Positions 24,803 to 34,135 are shown, numbered from the stretch's first letter. The stretch is 59,023 nt of DNA from a bacterium (GCA_016934675.1 JAFGSJ010000022.1:1-59023); one strand, 5' to 3'. Translations and numbers: made by a program. The notes: generated from the sequence alone by a model not told the origin.

Positions 24803-25336
24803 ATGGAGATAACAGTGGACGCGATTGTACAGGGTTTTATCAACTTGAAAAATCAACGTCTGCAGGAATGTGCTGAACATTTTACGTTCTGCCTTTCTTT
24901 TAATAAAATCCCCATCTATCAACAAATCCTTCTTCAACACATCCTCGGATTGATGTACTATTACATCGGTAATGTGAAGCTGGGCAAGAAATTCCTCTTC
25001 CAGGCCGTCAAACTTGAAAAACAGATAGGACTCAACGAAGCAAGCCTTCATACTTCCCATCAGGCTTCCCTGCTTGAACATGTCCAGGGTAATCTCCAAA
25101 GAGCAAATGAATACTACTATTCAACCCTGGCCCACATGAAAAAATCACACGAACTCCAAGCCATGACCCTCTGCCTGCGAACCTTGGGTGAGTTTGCGCT
25201 CATGTCCGGCAATATCGAGCGGGCAACCATGTTCTGGGAAAAAGGCCTGGTCGTCGCCGATAAAGCTACTCTACCACCCGAAATTCTCACTCAGGAATGG
25301 CTCAACTTCTTCCGAACGACCTTCCAAACACAATGA
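24803..25336 (+). CDS. TPR-like helical-repeat protein
   Basis: A 177-residue, entirely helical protein without a signal peptide. Repeated helix pairs (LQECAEHFTFCLSFN, LQHILGLMYYYIGNVKLGKKFLFQAVKLEKQ, HVQGNLQRANEYYYSTLAHMKK, LGEFALMSGNIERATMFWEKGL) have the spacing of tetratricopeptide repeats. It is probably a cytoplasmic protein-protein interaction module. The ribosome site before 24803 is weak, so the true start could be nearby. It is a stand-alone gene in a region of divergent and convergent units, and its partner is unknown. Confidence 0.65.
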   Translation: MEITVDAIVQGFINLKNQRLQECAEHFTFCLSFNKIPIYQQILLQHILGLMYYYIGNVKLGKKFLFQAVKLEKQIGLNEASLHTSHQASLLEHVQGNLQRANEYYYSTLAHMKKSHELQAMTLCLRTLGEFALMSGNIERATMFWEKGLVVADKATLPPEILTQEWLNFFRTTFQTQ

Positions 25337-25340
25337 ACTC

Positions 25341-25586
25341 TTAAAGGTAACCCAGATTCCTCAACCGCTTCCGGATCAATTCAATCTCCTGGGCCGATAA
25401 TATCTCGTTCGCCTCTCCCCGCTCACCTTGATTGACCGAAGCCAGATCACGTAATATATAAACCACAAAATCCGTGACCGAATCAAAGCCCGACCCGTCC
25501 ACGATATCCTGAAGACGGTTATAGAGCGCACGTGGAATCTTTATTGTCGCTTTGGTGGTAGCATCACGGGCAACTTTTTTCGGCAT
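25341..25586 (-). CDS. CopG/RHH-like small DNA-binding protein
   Basis: About 81 residues. It has TKATIKIPRALYNRLQDIVDGSGFDSVTDFVVYILRDLA, matching a ribbon-helix-helix fold: a strand (ATIKIP) followed by two helices. The protein then ends in a short acidic stretch and the tail EIELIRKRLRNLGYL. Start 25586 (MPKKVARDATTK) follows GAGGTG; the longer ATG 25652 reads through likely regulatory DNA. It is divergent from cysC with two inverted repeats between them, so it may repress cysC and/or itself (inference). The terminal LGYL also ends the sulfatase-fold protein encoded at 51520 (RMLGYLE). Confidence 0.7.
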   Translation of the reverse strand: MPKKVARDATTKATIKIPRALYNRLQDIVDGSGFDSVTDFVVYILRDLASVNQGERGEANEILSAQEIELIRKRLRNLGYL

Positions 25587-25600
25587 GACACCTCGCCCCC

Positions 25601-25627
25601 TTGACACTCTTAAGAGAGTATTATAAG
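25601..25627 (+). promoter_or_regulatory. cysC promoter with palindromic operator
   Basis: TTGACA at 25601-25606 and TATAAG at 25622-25627, spacer 15. A perfect 10-base palindrome CTCTTAAGAG (25607-25616) fills the spacer, a classic position for a repressor operator. Inferred. Confidence 0.4.
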
Positions 25628-25630
25628 GTA

Positions 25631-25651
25631 TGTTAATATGGCTCATTAACA
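25631..25651. promoter_or_regulatory. Inverted repeat, candidate RHH operator
   Basis: TGTTAAT (25631-25637) and ATTAACA (25645-25651) form a perfect 7-base inverted repeat with a 7-base gap. It lies just downstream of the cysC -10 and before its ribosome site. It sits between the CopG-like gene and cysC. Binding is not demonstrated. Confidence 0.4.
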
Positions 25652-25671
25652 CTCATATAGGAGGATAGAAC

Positions 25672-26283
25672 ATGGATCAACAAAAAGCAACTAATATTGT
25701 GAAGCAGGCTACGCTCGTTTCGCGGCAGGACCGGGAACGGCTGCATAACTGTCGATCATTCACGCTGTGGTTTACGGGTTTATCGGCTTCGGGCAAGTCG
25801 ACTTTGGCCTGTCGAGTCGAGAAGGTGCTGCACGATAAGGGTTATCCGACATATATCCTGGATGGTGATAATGTTCGGCATGGTTTGAACAAAAACCTGG
25901 GTTTTTCGCCCGAGGACCGTCAGGAGAACATTCGGCGGTTGGCTGAGGTAGCGAAATTATTTCGTGATGCTGGTGTGATCAATCTGACCGCGTTCATTTC
26001 GCCGTACAGACAGGAACGTGATTTTGCTCGGTCGTTATCTGAGGATGATGATTTCATTGAGGTATTCGTTGATTGTCCGGTCGAGGTTTGTGAGGGTCGC
26101 GATCCTAAGGGGATGTATACCAAGGCGAGGCAAGGAATCATCAAGGAATTCACGGGCATATCGGCGCCGTATGAGTCACCTGAGAGTCCCGAGATCCATC
26201 TGCATACAGATAGTCAAGATATTGAGCAATGTGTCGAGCAGATCGTACGATACCTTATTGAGCAGAAACTCATTCCCCGGTAA
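25672..26283 (+). CDS. cysC: Adenylylsulfate kinase (APS kinase)
   Basis: A 203-residue P-loop kinase that phosphorylates adenosine 5'-phosphosulfate to PAPS. It shows [16 protein letters not shown] (Walker A), [75 protein letters not shown] and FTGISAPYE, the full set of CysC signatures. A strong AGGAGG ribosome site precedes the ATG. No ATP sulfurylase or PAPS reductase gene is nearby, so PAPS here may serve sulfotransferases rather than assimilation (inference). A CopG-like gene lies divergently upstream. Confidence 0.93.
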   Translation: MDQQKATNIVKQATLVSRQDRERLHNCRSFTLWFTGLSASGKSTLACRVEKVLHDKGYPTYILDGDNVRHGLNKNLGFSPEDRQENIRRLAEVAKLFRDAGVINLTAFISPYRQERDFARSLSEDDDFIEVFVDCPVEVCEGRDPKGMYTKARQGIIKEFTGISAPYESPESPEIHLHTDSQDIEQCVEQIVRYLIEQKLIPR

Positions 26284-26321
26284 GTATGGCTGTTTTCATG
26301 GTTGATGTAAGCTGAAGGCAC

Positions 26322-26350
26322 TTGTTGCAGGTTTTGATTTGGTGTATTAG
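26322..26350 (+). promoter_or_regulatory. Possible promoter for the M14 peptidase gene
   Basis: TTGTTG (26322-26327), a 17-base spacer and TATTAG (26345-26350), 49 bases before the ATG at 26399. A modest match. Confidence 0.3.
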
Positions 26351-26398
26351 AATGTTATCATGAGTTACTACAGAAAACCAACCAAGAGAGGATCAACC

Positions 26399-28621
26399 AT
26401 GAACAGGCCTTGGAAATCATGCAGTACTACGTTGATAATGAGTTATGTCCTCGTGTTTCTTTTGTATGGAGTATGGGTCCACGCTGATCGGGAGGTCATC
26501 AGTCTGGTCCGGATCGACTGTCCGGATAGTGAAATGGTCCGGCTTATCCGAAGTGAGCATTTCGATATTATCAGGGCAGTACTGTTCAAGCACATGGATT
26601 TGCTTGTTGATGCGGCGGACCTTTCACGGTTAAAGAGTTTAGGGGTTCGCCATCGAATCATCCACGCTGATTTAGCGCGTTTTCAGGAGGAGCGAGCGTC
26701 ACGGGACAAGACCCCTCTACCGGGAAGCATGGGGGGGTTTCACACTTTTGATGAAGTAATCAGTTATATTGATAATCTTCATACGACTTATCCGGGCATT
26801 GTATCAGCCAAATTTTCGATCGGGACCAGTATCCAAGGTCGGTCAATCTGGTGCTACAAGGTCTCGGATAATGTCACGTTCGACGAGAACGAGCCCGAGG
26901 TATTTTACAATGCCCTGATCCATGCCCGGGAGCCGCAGGGCATGGAATGTCTGTTGTATTATCTCGATTATTTGACCAGTGGTTATGGTCTTGATTCGGA
27001 AGCGACCTATCTGGTGGATAATCGTGAGATGTATTTTGTGCCCGTGCTCAATCCCGATGGTTACGAATACAATCACCAGACTAATCCCAATGGTGGGGGC
27101 ATGTGGCGAAAGAACCGGCGTGCGAATGCGGGTGGCAGTTACGGTGTGGATGTGAACCGGAATTTCGGGTATGAGTGGGGCTATGACAATCAAGGATCGA
27201 GTCCCAATAGCAGTTCAGACGAATATCGGGGGACCGGTCCGTTTTCGGAACCGGAGAGTCAGGCCGTACGGGATTTTTGCAATGCTCATATCTTTCGGAC
27301 GACATTGAATTATCACACCTACAGTAATTTGCTGATCCGTCCTTTTTCGTATGACAGTGATCTTCCGCTCGATCCGGTCAAGGACCTTATTCTGTATAAT
27401 GCCTGGGGTTCGATTCTGACACGGATCAATCATTATCTCTATGGTGATGCGATCAGCACTGTCGGTTATGTGGTCAATGGAGGAGCCGATGATTGGATGT
27501 ATGGCGATCGTTCTTTGAGACCCAAGATAATCAGTTTCACGCCTGAGGTTGGTTCCGAGGCAGATTATTTTTGGCCGCCTCCATCCCGGATTGCTCCCTT
27601 GGCCTTGGAGAACATCGAGTTGAACCAATTGATCGCCTGGCTGGCGGATGAATACTGTGAGATATCCTCGACCAGCTGGGTATTTGGCGATCAGAATGGC
27701 AATGGCTATCCTGATGGGAACGAGGATGCCTATCTGACGATTTCAGGTCAGAGTCTTGGTTTAGAGGCAGCATCTGGTTTAAGCGTTGCCTTGAGTTGCG
27801 ATCATCCGGATGTCGTCATTACAAATCCGCTCTGTCCCTTGGGGGATGTGCCCACACTCGGTCAGTTTTCCAATATGGCTGACCCCTATTACTTGCTTTT
27901 TGGACCATCATTGCATACGGGAGATAAAATCACCTTCACGTTGACCGGTAGTTCGACCGGTTTTCAGAAGGCGATGAAAACTGTGAGTCTAGTCATGGGT
28001 GAGCCGAGTATTCTCTATGTCGATGATTTCGAAGACGGACTGGGCGACTGGACGATAAGTTCAACCTGGGGTTTGACTGCATCCACAAGCCATTCACCAA
28101 CCTATTCGTTGACAGATAGCCCGAGCGGTAACTATGCCAATTATATCAGTGCTCATTGCACCATGAAGGATCCGATCAGCCTGGTCGGTTTAGTCGAACC
28201 CACATTGACCTTTTGGAGCCGTTGGGACATCGAGTCCGGTTATGATTTTGCCCAGGTACTCATCTCCATTGATGGAGGAAGCAGTTGGGTCCCCCTTGCC
28301 GGCTCGCTCACCAGGAGTGGTTCGGGCGATGGCGTCCAGGAAATGGGCCAGCCGGGTTATGATGGTATTCAGAACGAGTGGATCAAGGAAACCATGAATC
28401 TGTCGGCATACAGCGGTGAAGTTGATGTCAGGCTTCGCTTCCTGTTTGAGAGTGATCAATATCTCTCGGGTGATGGCTGGTATATCGATGATGTCACAAT
28501 TCTGGGCTATGTGCCAGATACTGTGGTCCCGAGTTTGTCTGTTGGTGGACTTCTCTTGAGTCTGGCATTATTCGGTGCCGTACTCGGACATAAGTGCCGA
28601 AAACAGGACAACGGATCATAG
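26399..28621 (+). CDS. Secreted M14 zinc carboxypeptidase with C-terminal sorting signal
   Basis: 740 residues. There is a signal peptide (1-29), a propeptide-like stretch, then an M14 catalytic domain with zinc ligands HAREPQGME (His175, Glu178) and His306 in NYHTYSN. It also has RNF-type Arg254 in DVNRNFG and the catalytic Glu383 in FTPEVGS. After a beta-rich linker comes a MAM/InhA-like domain (DDFEDGLGDWT to GDGWYIDDVTILGY, about 540-703). The C-terminus is VPSLSVGG, a hydrophobic helix (LLLSLALFGAVLG) and basic HKCRK, a tripartite sorting signal resembling IPTL-CTERM. It is thus a likely substrate of the exosortase at 47247. GAGAGGA supports the ATG at 26399. Confidence 0.9.
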   Translation: MNRPWKSCSTTLIMSYVLVFLLYGVWVHADREVISLVRIDCPDSEMVRLIRSEHFDIIRAVLFKHMDLLVDAADLSRLKSLGVRHRIIHADLARFQEERASRDKTPLPGSMGGFHTFDEVISYIDNLHTTYPGIVSAKFSIGTSIQGRSIWCYKVSDNVTFDENEPEVFYNALIHAREPQGMECLLYYLDYLTSGYGLDSEATYLVDNREMYFVPVLNPDGYEYNHQTNPNGGGMWRKNRRANAGGSYGVDVNRNFGYEWGYDNQGSSPNSSSDEYRGTGPFSEPESQAVRDFCNAHIFRTTLNYHTYSNLLIRPFSYDSDLPLDPVKDLILYNAWGSILTRINHYLYGDAISTVGYVVNGGADDWMYGDRSLRPKIISFTPEVGSEADYFWPPPSRIAPLALENIELNQLIAWLADEYCEISSTSWVFGDQNGNGYPDGNEDAYLTISGQSLGLEAASGLSVALSCDHPDVVITNPLCPLGDVPTLGQFSNMADPYYLLFGPSLHTGDKITFTLTGSSTGFQKAMKTVSLVMGEPSILYVDDFEDGLGDWTISSTWGLTASTSHSPTYSLTDSPSGNYANYISAHCTMKDPISLVGLVEPTLTFWSRWDIESGYDFAQVLISIDGGSSWVPLAGSLTRSGSGDGVQEMGQPGYDGIQNEWIKETMNLSAYSGEVDVRLRFLFESDQYLSGDGWYIDDVTILGYVPDTVVPSLSVGGLLLSLALFGAVLGHKCRKQDNGS

Positions 28622-28778
28622 CACAAAGGTAATATAGAAGTTGGGGTCCCAGTTCGACTCCATTGGATCGAAAAGGGCCCGGAGATGTTGCAAATAAATG
28701 CAAGTGATGATAGATTACTGCTATACAATTATTGCAGGAGTTCCGAACACGGTTGTGGACGACAAGACCTTCAAGTGA

Positions 28779-29972
28779 ATGAGGACCATGACAAATAAAG
28801 ATTATACGCTCCTGGTTGTGGATGACAGTGCCATTATCAGAGACATACTGTGCTTTCAAATTGATGAGCTGGGTTATCAGGTCGATGCTGCCGAGCATGG
28901 TGCCATTGCGCTCGAAATGATGCGGCAGCAACAGTATGATCTGGTTTTATCGGATATCATGATGCCGGAGATGGACGGTTATCAGATGTTGGAAACATTG
29001 AAAAACACTGATGAATTTCGCCATATTCCCGTGATCATGATCACCGATGTCAACGAAATTGAGAGTATCGCCCGTTGCATCGAACTCGGTGCTGAAGATT
29101 ATCTGCCGAAAAATTACAATGAAGTTGTGCTCAAGGCGAGAATCGAAGCATGCCTCGAAAAGAAACGATTGCGTGATGTCGAGATCGCTTACACTCAGAA
29201 ATTGGAAGAGGATTTCATTGCGGAAAAAAAGGAAAAGGAGCGCATGTTGCAGGAGCTTGAGATCGCCCGGAAGATACAGGATTCACTGTTGCCTGAAAAA
29301 ACACCAACCATATCCGGTTTAGAAATTGGGGCGATCACTTTTCCGGCCAAGGAAGTCGGTGGCGATTTTTATGATTTCATACAGGTTGATCCCGACAATA
29401 CCGGTTTCGTCATCGCTGATGTTTCGGGAAAGGGGGTTCCGGCTGCGATATTCATGTCGCTTTCCCGGGCGATCATCAGGGCGAATGCGGTCAGGAACCC
29501 GAATGGTGCTGAGGCCATAGTCCATGCGAACAAGCTGATCGAGGAAGATTCTAAAACATGCATGTTTGTGACGGTTTTTTACGGCATATTCGAGACTGCG
29601 GCCAAGCAATTTCGGTATGTGAATGCTGGTCATAATCCACCACTTTTTTTCAGGGCTGAATCTGCAGGGTTCGAGTCGCTTAAAACTGCCGGTGGTATGG
29701 CTTTGGGTATAATCCCCGAGATCGAACTCACGGAAAACCGGGTAGCATTGCAGTCCGGCGATCTGATTGTTATGTATACCGATGGTATCACCGAGGCATT
29801 TAACGATAAATCCGAGGAATTTGGCGAAGAGCGATTGATGGAGGTTATCCGAACCAATCATCAGCTCTCAGCGCCCGATCTGGTCAAATCCATCATCGAT
29901 GCAGTGGTCTCTTTTGCCGCCGGTGAGCCTCAGACCGACGATATCACCCTGATCGTTCTGAAAATGACCTGA
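28779..29972 (+). CDS. Response regulator with PP2C (RsbU/SpoIIE-type) phosphatase domain
   Basis: 397 residues. An N-terminal CheY receiver has VVDDSAIIRD, phospho-acceptor Asp59 in LVLSDIMMPEMDGY, and Thr/Lys pocket elements VIMITDV and DYLPKN. A coiled-coil linker (FIAEKKEKERMLQELEIARKIQDSLLP) leads to a PP2C SpoIIE domain with EVGGDFYDF, VIADVSGKGVPAAIFM, VNAGHNPP and MYTDGITEAFN. These proteins dephosphorylate an STAS antagonist in partner-switching pathways. The RsbW-like protein encoded at 5162 could be in the same pathway, but no antagonist gene is seen. ATG 28788, with GAGG four bases upstream, is an alternative start. Confidence 0.88.
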   Translation: MRTMTNKDYTLLVVDDSAIIRDILCFQIDELGYQVDAAEHGAIALEMMRQQQYDLVLSDIMMPEMDGYQMLETLKNTDEFRHIPVIMITDVNEIESIARCIELGAEDYLPKNYNEVVLKARIEACLEKKRLRDVEIAYTQKLEEDFIAEKKEKERMLQELEIARKIQDSLLPEKTPTISGLEIGAITFPAKEVGGDFYDFIQVDPDNTGFVIADVSGKGVPAAIFMSLSRAIIRANAVRNPNGAEAIVHANKLIEEDSKTCMFVTVFYGIFETAAKQFRYVNAGHNPPLFFRAESAGFESLKTAGGMALGIIPEIELTENRVALQSGDLIVMYTDGITEAFNDKSEEFGEERLMEVIRTNHQLSAPDLVKSIIDAVVSFAAGEPQTDDITLIVLKMT

Positions 29973-30015
29973 GTGACATTCCGAAGTTACTCGATCGAAG
30001 TGGAGAAAAAAGCCC

Positions 30016-31698
30016 ATGGTCCAGGAGCCAAACAAAATCATCTATTCCATGATCCGGGTCAGCAAATTCTATGATAAGAAGCCGATCCTGAAAGACATTT
30101 CCTTGTCGTATTTTTATGGGGCCAAGATTGGCGTTCTTGGCTTGAACGGAGCGGGCAAGAGTTCGCTTCTTCGTATTCTGGCCGGCCTGGATAGCGAATT
30201 CATGGGTGAGACGCATATCTCACCGGGAATGACCGTGGGTTTTCTCGAGCAGGAACCCTTGTTGGATGAAGAACGGACCGTGCTCGAAGTCGTGTCCGAG
30301 GGCGTTCAGGAAGCAGTCGACCTCATGAACGAATTCAACGAGATCACGGCCAGGTTTTCCGGACCTCTTGACGATGATGAAATGAACACCTTGATTGAAA
30401 AACAGGGCGAGGTCCAGGAAAAACTCGATGCCCTCGAGGCCTGGGACCTTGATGCCCGCTTGGAAATGGCCATGGATGCCCTGCGTTGTCCGCCCGGTGA
30501 AACACCGATCAATATCCTGTCCGGTGGTGAACGCCGCCGGGTGGCACTGTGCCGTTTACTGCTCACCAAACCTGATATTCTCTTACTGGACGAGCCGACT
30601 AATCATCTCGATGCCGAAACAGTCGCTTGGCTGGAACAGCACTTGCAACGCTATGAGGGCACTGTCATTGCCGTGACTCATGATCGCTATTTCCTGGATA
30701 ATGTCGCCGGTTGGATCCTCGAACTTGATCGTGGTCAGGGCATTCCCTGGAAGGGTAATTATAGTTCCTGGCTCGAACAGAAGCAGAAACGTCTGGCCAC
30801 CGAGGAGAAAAAGGAAAGCCTGCGTCAGAAAACCCTGCAGCGGGAACTTGATTGGATCAGGATGTCGCCCAAAGGTCGGCATGCCAAGGCTAAAGCCAGG
30901 GTGACCGCTTACGAGCAGTTAATCGCCCAGGAAACCGAAAAACTGGCCCGTGACCTCGAAATTTATATTCCACCTGGTCCTCGGCTCGGAAAACTGGTCA
31001 TCGAAGCTGAGAACCTCTCGAAAACGTATGGTGAGCGTATTTTGTTCGAAAATCTGAATTTTTCACTGCCCGCGGGTGGAATTGTCGGTATCATCGGACC
31101 TAACGGAGCCGGAAAGACGACCCTGTTTAAAATCATCACAGGCCAGGAAAACCCTGACCACGGTATCATCAGACTTGGCGAGACGGTCAAGCTTTCGTAT
31201 GTCGATCAATCTCGCCAGACGCTCGAGCCCGGTAAAACGATCTGGGAAATTATTTCCGGGGGTCAGGACCTGATCACCCTGGGTGATCGAGAGGTCAATT
31301 CGCGGGCTTATACCGCCCGGTTCAATTTCTCCGGAACGGACCAGCAGAAATCGGTCGAATTGTTGTCAGGCGGTGAACGGAACCGGGTCCATCTGGCCTG
31401 TATTCTCCGCCAAGAAGCAAACGTACTCCTGCTTGACGAACCGACGAACGATCTCGATGTCAATACCTTGCGGGCTCTCGAAGAAGCACTCGAGAATTTC
31501 GGGGGCTGTGCCGTGGTCATCAGCCACGACCGCTGGTTTCTCGATCGCGTCGCCACTCATATCCTGGCTTTTGAAGGTGACAGTAAAATCGTCTGGTTTG
31601 ACGGTAATTATTCACAGTATGAAACAGACCGTAAACAGCGTTTAGGTGTCGCGGCCGATCAGCCTCACCGCATCAAATACCGTCACCTGACCAGATAG
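30016..31698 (+). CDS. ettA: ABC-F protein, energy-dependent translational throttle EttA
   Basis: A 560-residue protein with two ABC ATPase domains and no membrane segment. Domain 1 has LGLNGAGKSS, LSGGERRRVALC and ILLLDEPTNHLD; domain 2 has IIGPNGAGKTT, LSGGERNRVHLA and VLLLDEPTNDLD. The linker is charged and contains WIRMSPKGRHAKAKARVTAYEQL, typical of the EttA P-site tRNA interaction motif. EttA binds the ribosomal E site and gates the first peptide bond according to ATP/ADP. Length matches E. coli EttA (555). It starts 43 bases after the phosphatase gene. Confidence 0.92.
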   Translation: MVQEPNKIIYSMIRVSKFYDKKPILKDISLSYFYGAKIGVLGLNGAGKSSLLRILAGLDSEFMGETHISPGMTVGFLEQEPLLDEERTVLEVVSEGVQEAVDLMNEFNEITARFSGPLDDDEMNTLIEKQGEVQEKLDALEAWDLDARLEMAMDALRCPPGETPINILSGGERRRVALCRLLLTKPDILLLDEPTNHLDAETVAWLEQHLQRYEGTVIAVTHDRYFLDNVAGWILELDRGQGIPWKGNYSSWLEQKQKRLATEEKKESLRQKTLQRELDWIRMSPKGRHAKAKARVTAYEQLIAQETEKLARDLEIYIPPGPRLGKLVIEAENLSKTYGERILFENLNFSLPAGGIVGIIGPNGAGKTTLFKIITGQENPDHGIIRLGETVKLSYVDQSRQTLEPGKTIWEIISGGQDLITLGDREVNSRAYTARFNFSGTDQQKSVELLSGGERNRVHLACILRQEANVLLLDEPTNDLDVNTLRALEEALENFGGCAVVISHDRWFLDRVATHILAFEGDSKIVWFDGNYSQYETDRKQRLGVAADQPHRIKYRHLTR

Positions 31699-31772
31699 GC
31701 ACCTGGTGCAAAGGACCGGGGCAGGCATGTGACCGTGACGGGATCGTTTCAAGCAGATATTACATGATCCGG

Positions 31773-32531
31773 CTAATAGATCTCAACCGTCAAGCCAGCT
31801 TGCTTGCATTTCTGTTCGATATTCTGTAGGTTCTGACGGTTGAGTTTGACCAGTTGTGGGACCGCTGTTTCGCGATCCAATGAATAGACCTGGACCGCGC
31901 TCGGTCTGATCAGTTTTAGTCGCTCGATCCAATCTGTCAGGTTTTGCTCAGTGTCATTTCCTGGTTCACCTCCGGCGATTAGCGTTTGGATCGTGACCTG
32001 ATCGAGTCCTGTCAGGCCTGCGGTTATTGCTTCGAGTGACAGGGAAGCCGCCGGCCGGTTAAAGAGCAGAAAGGTCTGTTCATTACCGGCATCGAGTTTC
32101 ATGATCCTGAGATCGAGTCGGTTCAAGGCCTGGACCACTTCCGGTCGACCCACCGTCGACGAATTTGACAGTATCGCGGTCCTGATCTGCGGGCAAAGAC
32201 GGTCTCTGATCTCGATCACATGCTCGACCAATTCGCCGAAACGTGGATGCAATGTTGGTTCACCGTGCCCTGAAAAAGTGATAAATGCTGGTGGCTCGGT
32301 CAGCTTCTGTAAGGCTTGCTCGACCGCCTGGATTATCTGAGATACAGGACGGAAGTATTCCGATTCGACCCGGTCCGGATCGATCGGAGCCGACAGCCCA
32401 TATTGACAATACAGACAATTAAATGAGCAATATTTATGCTGGGGTTTAAAGACATTTATACCCAATGACTGCCCCAAACGTCGGGAATTGACCGGACCAT
32501 AGATGGCCGTATTCTTCAATGCCAGGACCAT
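31773..32531 (-). CDS. Radical SAM protein (COG0731/MoaA-like)
   Basis: 252 residues. It starts with AIYGPVNSRRLGQSLGINVFK, a hallmark of a family of small radical SAM proteins (COG0731-like), and then carries the CxxxCxxC cluster motif KYCSFNCLYCQYG. FSGHGEPTLHPRFGEL (GGEP-like SAM-binding motif) and an ILSNSST element complete the core. Its substrate is unknown. The start at 32531 is supported by GGGAG seven bases upstream; an ATG at 32579, abutting the MocR stop, is possible. It is placed downstream of the MocR regulator on the same strand, so co-transcription is likely. Confidence 0.8.
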   Translation of the reverse strand: MVLALKNTAIYGPVNSRRLGQSLGINVFKPQHKYCSFNCLYCQYGLSAPIDPDRVESEYFRPVSQIIQAVEQALQKLTEPPAFITFSGHGEPTLHPRFGELVEHVIEIRDRLCPQIRTAILSNSSTVGRPEVVQALNRLDLRIMKLDAGNEQTFLLFNRPAASLSLEAITAGLTGLDQVTIQTLIAGGEPGNDTEQNLTDWIERLKLIRPSAVQVYSLDRETAVPQLVKLNRQNLQNIEQKCKQAGLTVEIY

Positions 32532-32579
32532 AACTGTCTCCCTTTTTGGTTGTTCCAGGATATTATTGAAGGAACTCAT

Positions 32580-34061
32580 TCAAGTAGATATGTGCCGGAT
32601 CGCCTGACCCAACCTGCGACAACCCTCGATTATACTCTCCTCATCTAGTGTTGACAGGGACAACCGAAATGAAGGCACACTCAGTTTTTGCTGATAATAA
32701 TAGCGTCCGGGTGAGACAAAAACACCGTAATCAAGGAAGGTTTGCAGCATTTCAGAATCCGGAACGGTGCAGTGTTTCAAGACAAACCAGAGCAGATACC
32801 CACCGATCGGTTCAGTCCATTCGGCCAATTCGGCTGGAATATTTTCACGCAAAGAACGGAGCATAACCTGCATTCTGTGACGATAGGTCCGATGAACACG
32901 TCTGATATGACGGTCGTAGTATCCACGCCGGCAGAATTCTGTTAAAGCGACCTGTCCCAACGTCGCCGAGGAAATATCACAGAATCGCTTGATGGCTGTG
33001 ATCCGATCGATACATTCTCGCTCTGCCTGGATCCAGCCGACCCTGATCCCCGGTGAAAATACTTTTGAAAAGGTCCCGACATATATAACCAGATTGTGTC
33101 GATCCATGGATTTAATGGGCAGGGCTACTTTGCCGAAATATTTCATTTCTTCCTCGAAACCGTCTTCAACCAGGGGCAGATGATGCTGTTCACACAAGGA
33201 CAGTAATGCCTCACGATGCTGCTGGCTGGTCGAGATCCCGGTCGGATTCTGAAAATTCGGCATGGTATAGAGTAAAGCCGGTTTTTCCCGTCGCAGGACC
33301 GAGGCCAGCATCTCCAAATCCAAGCCGTCTCGCAGCATGGGCACCTCAATAGCCCGCACTTGGAAATAACGCAGCAAAGGGAAAATATTGGCATAGGTCG
33401 GTGATTCAACGACAATCGCATCAGCCGGTCTGGTCAAATATTTCATGATCAATTCCAAACCGTGCTGTGAGCCATTGGTGATCAAAATCTCGTCTGCATT
33501 GGTCGTGATCATATGCTGCTGCATCCGGGTAGCAATATAGTGACGTAATGATCGATAACCCGCGTAATCACTATAACCGATCATGTTCTGGCCCTGTTCG
33601 GACAAAACCTCGTTCAGACACTTGCGGAACGTATCGAGCGGAAAGAGTCGACGATCAACATCAAGTGGAGCAAAGTTGATTACATCCCGACCTTGGGGCA
33701 AGATCGCTTCCGGCTTCTGGCCATAGTACAATTCGTACATGGCTTGACTACCCTCACTCGATATACTGTTCCAATCGATGATGCCGCGTTCAACTTTGCT
33801 TTGTTCGTCAATGATCCTGGTCCGTTGTCGGACGCGACTATACGAACCGGGCTGGCTTTCGATGTAACCCAAGGCATATAATTCTTCATACGCCCGCACC
33901 ACCGTACTCCGATGAAGCCCCAGAGAATCGGCCAAAACACGGCTTGACGGCAAAGCCGAACCCAATTCCAACACTTCTCGTTCAATCAGTTCTCGAACCT
34001 GGTCGACCACTTGCCGGTAGATCGGTACCGAACTGTTTCGCTCTACCCTGAGCATGAGCAT
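32580..34061 (-). CDS. MocR-type GntR/aminotransferase fusion regulator
   Basis: 493 residues. The N-terminal GntR winged helix (VPIYRQVVDQVRELIEREVL, LPSSRVLADSLGLHRSTVVRAYEELYALGYIES) is joined by a linker to a fold-type I PLP aminotransferase-like domain. That domain has ITNGSQHGLELIMKYL, PNFQNPTGISTS and the PLP-lysine motif YVGTFSKVFSPGIRVGW. MocR proteins are PLP- or amino-acid-responsive regulators (PdxR, GabR and others). GGGAGGTG supports the start at 34061. It is divergent from the phosphofructokinase gene across a 266-base region, so it might regulate either side (inference). Target and ligand are unknown. Confidence 0.87.
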   Translation of the reverse strand: MLMLRVERNSSVPIYRQVVDQVRELIEREVLELGSALPSSRVLADSLGLHRSTVVRAYEELYALGYIESQPGSYSRVRQRTRIIDEQSKVERGIIDWNSISSEGSQAMYELYYGQKPEAILPQGRDVINFAPLDVDRRLFPLDTFRKCLNEVLSEQGQNMIGYSDYAGYRSLRHYIATRMQQHMITTNADEILITNGSQHGLELIMKYLTRPADAIVVESPTYANIFPLLRYFQVRAIEVPMLRDGLDLEMLASVLRREKPALLYTMPNFQNPTGISTSQQHREALLSLCEQHHLPLVEDGFEEEMKYFGKVALPIKSMDRHNLVIYVGTFSKVFSPGIRVGWIQAERECIDRITAIKRFCDISSATLGQVALTEFCRRGYYDRHIRRVHRTYRHRMQVMLRSLRENIPAELAEWTEPIGGYLLWFVLKHCTVPDSEMLQTFLDYGVFVSPGRYYYQQKLSVPSFRLSLSTLDEESIIEGCRRLGQAIRHIST

Positions 34062-34106
34062 GTTCACCTCCCGATTATTCAATATGATGATTCTCAACAC
34101 ATATTA

Positions 34107-34135
34107 ACAATACGTCCGAATCTGTCGGTCTACAA
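34107..34135 (-). promoter_or_regulatory. Candidate promoter of the MocR gene
   Basis: Minus-strand TTGTAG (34135-34130), spacer 17, TATTGT (34112-34107), 46 bases before ATG 34061. Inferred by consensus. Confidence 0.4.

Noticed and set aside
27215..27628. Open frame antisense to the M14 peptidase
   Set aside because: It is a shadow of the coding strand with no start signal or family features.
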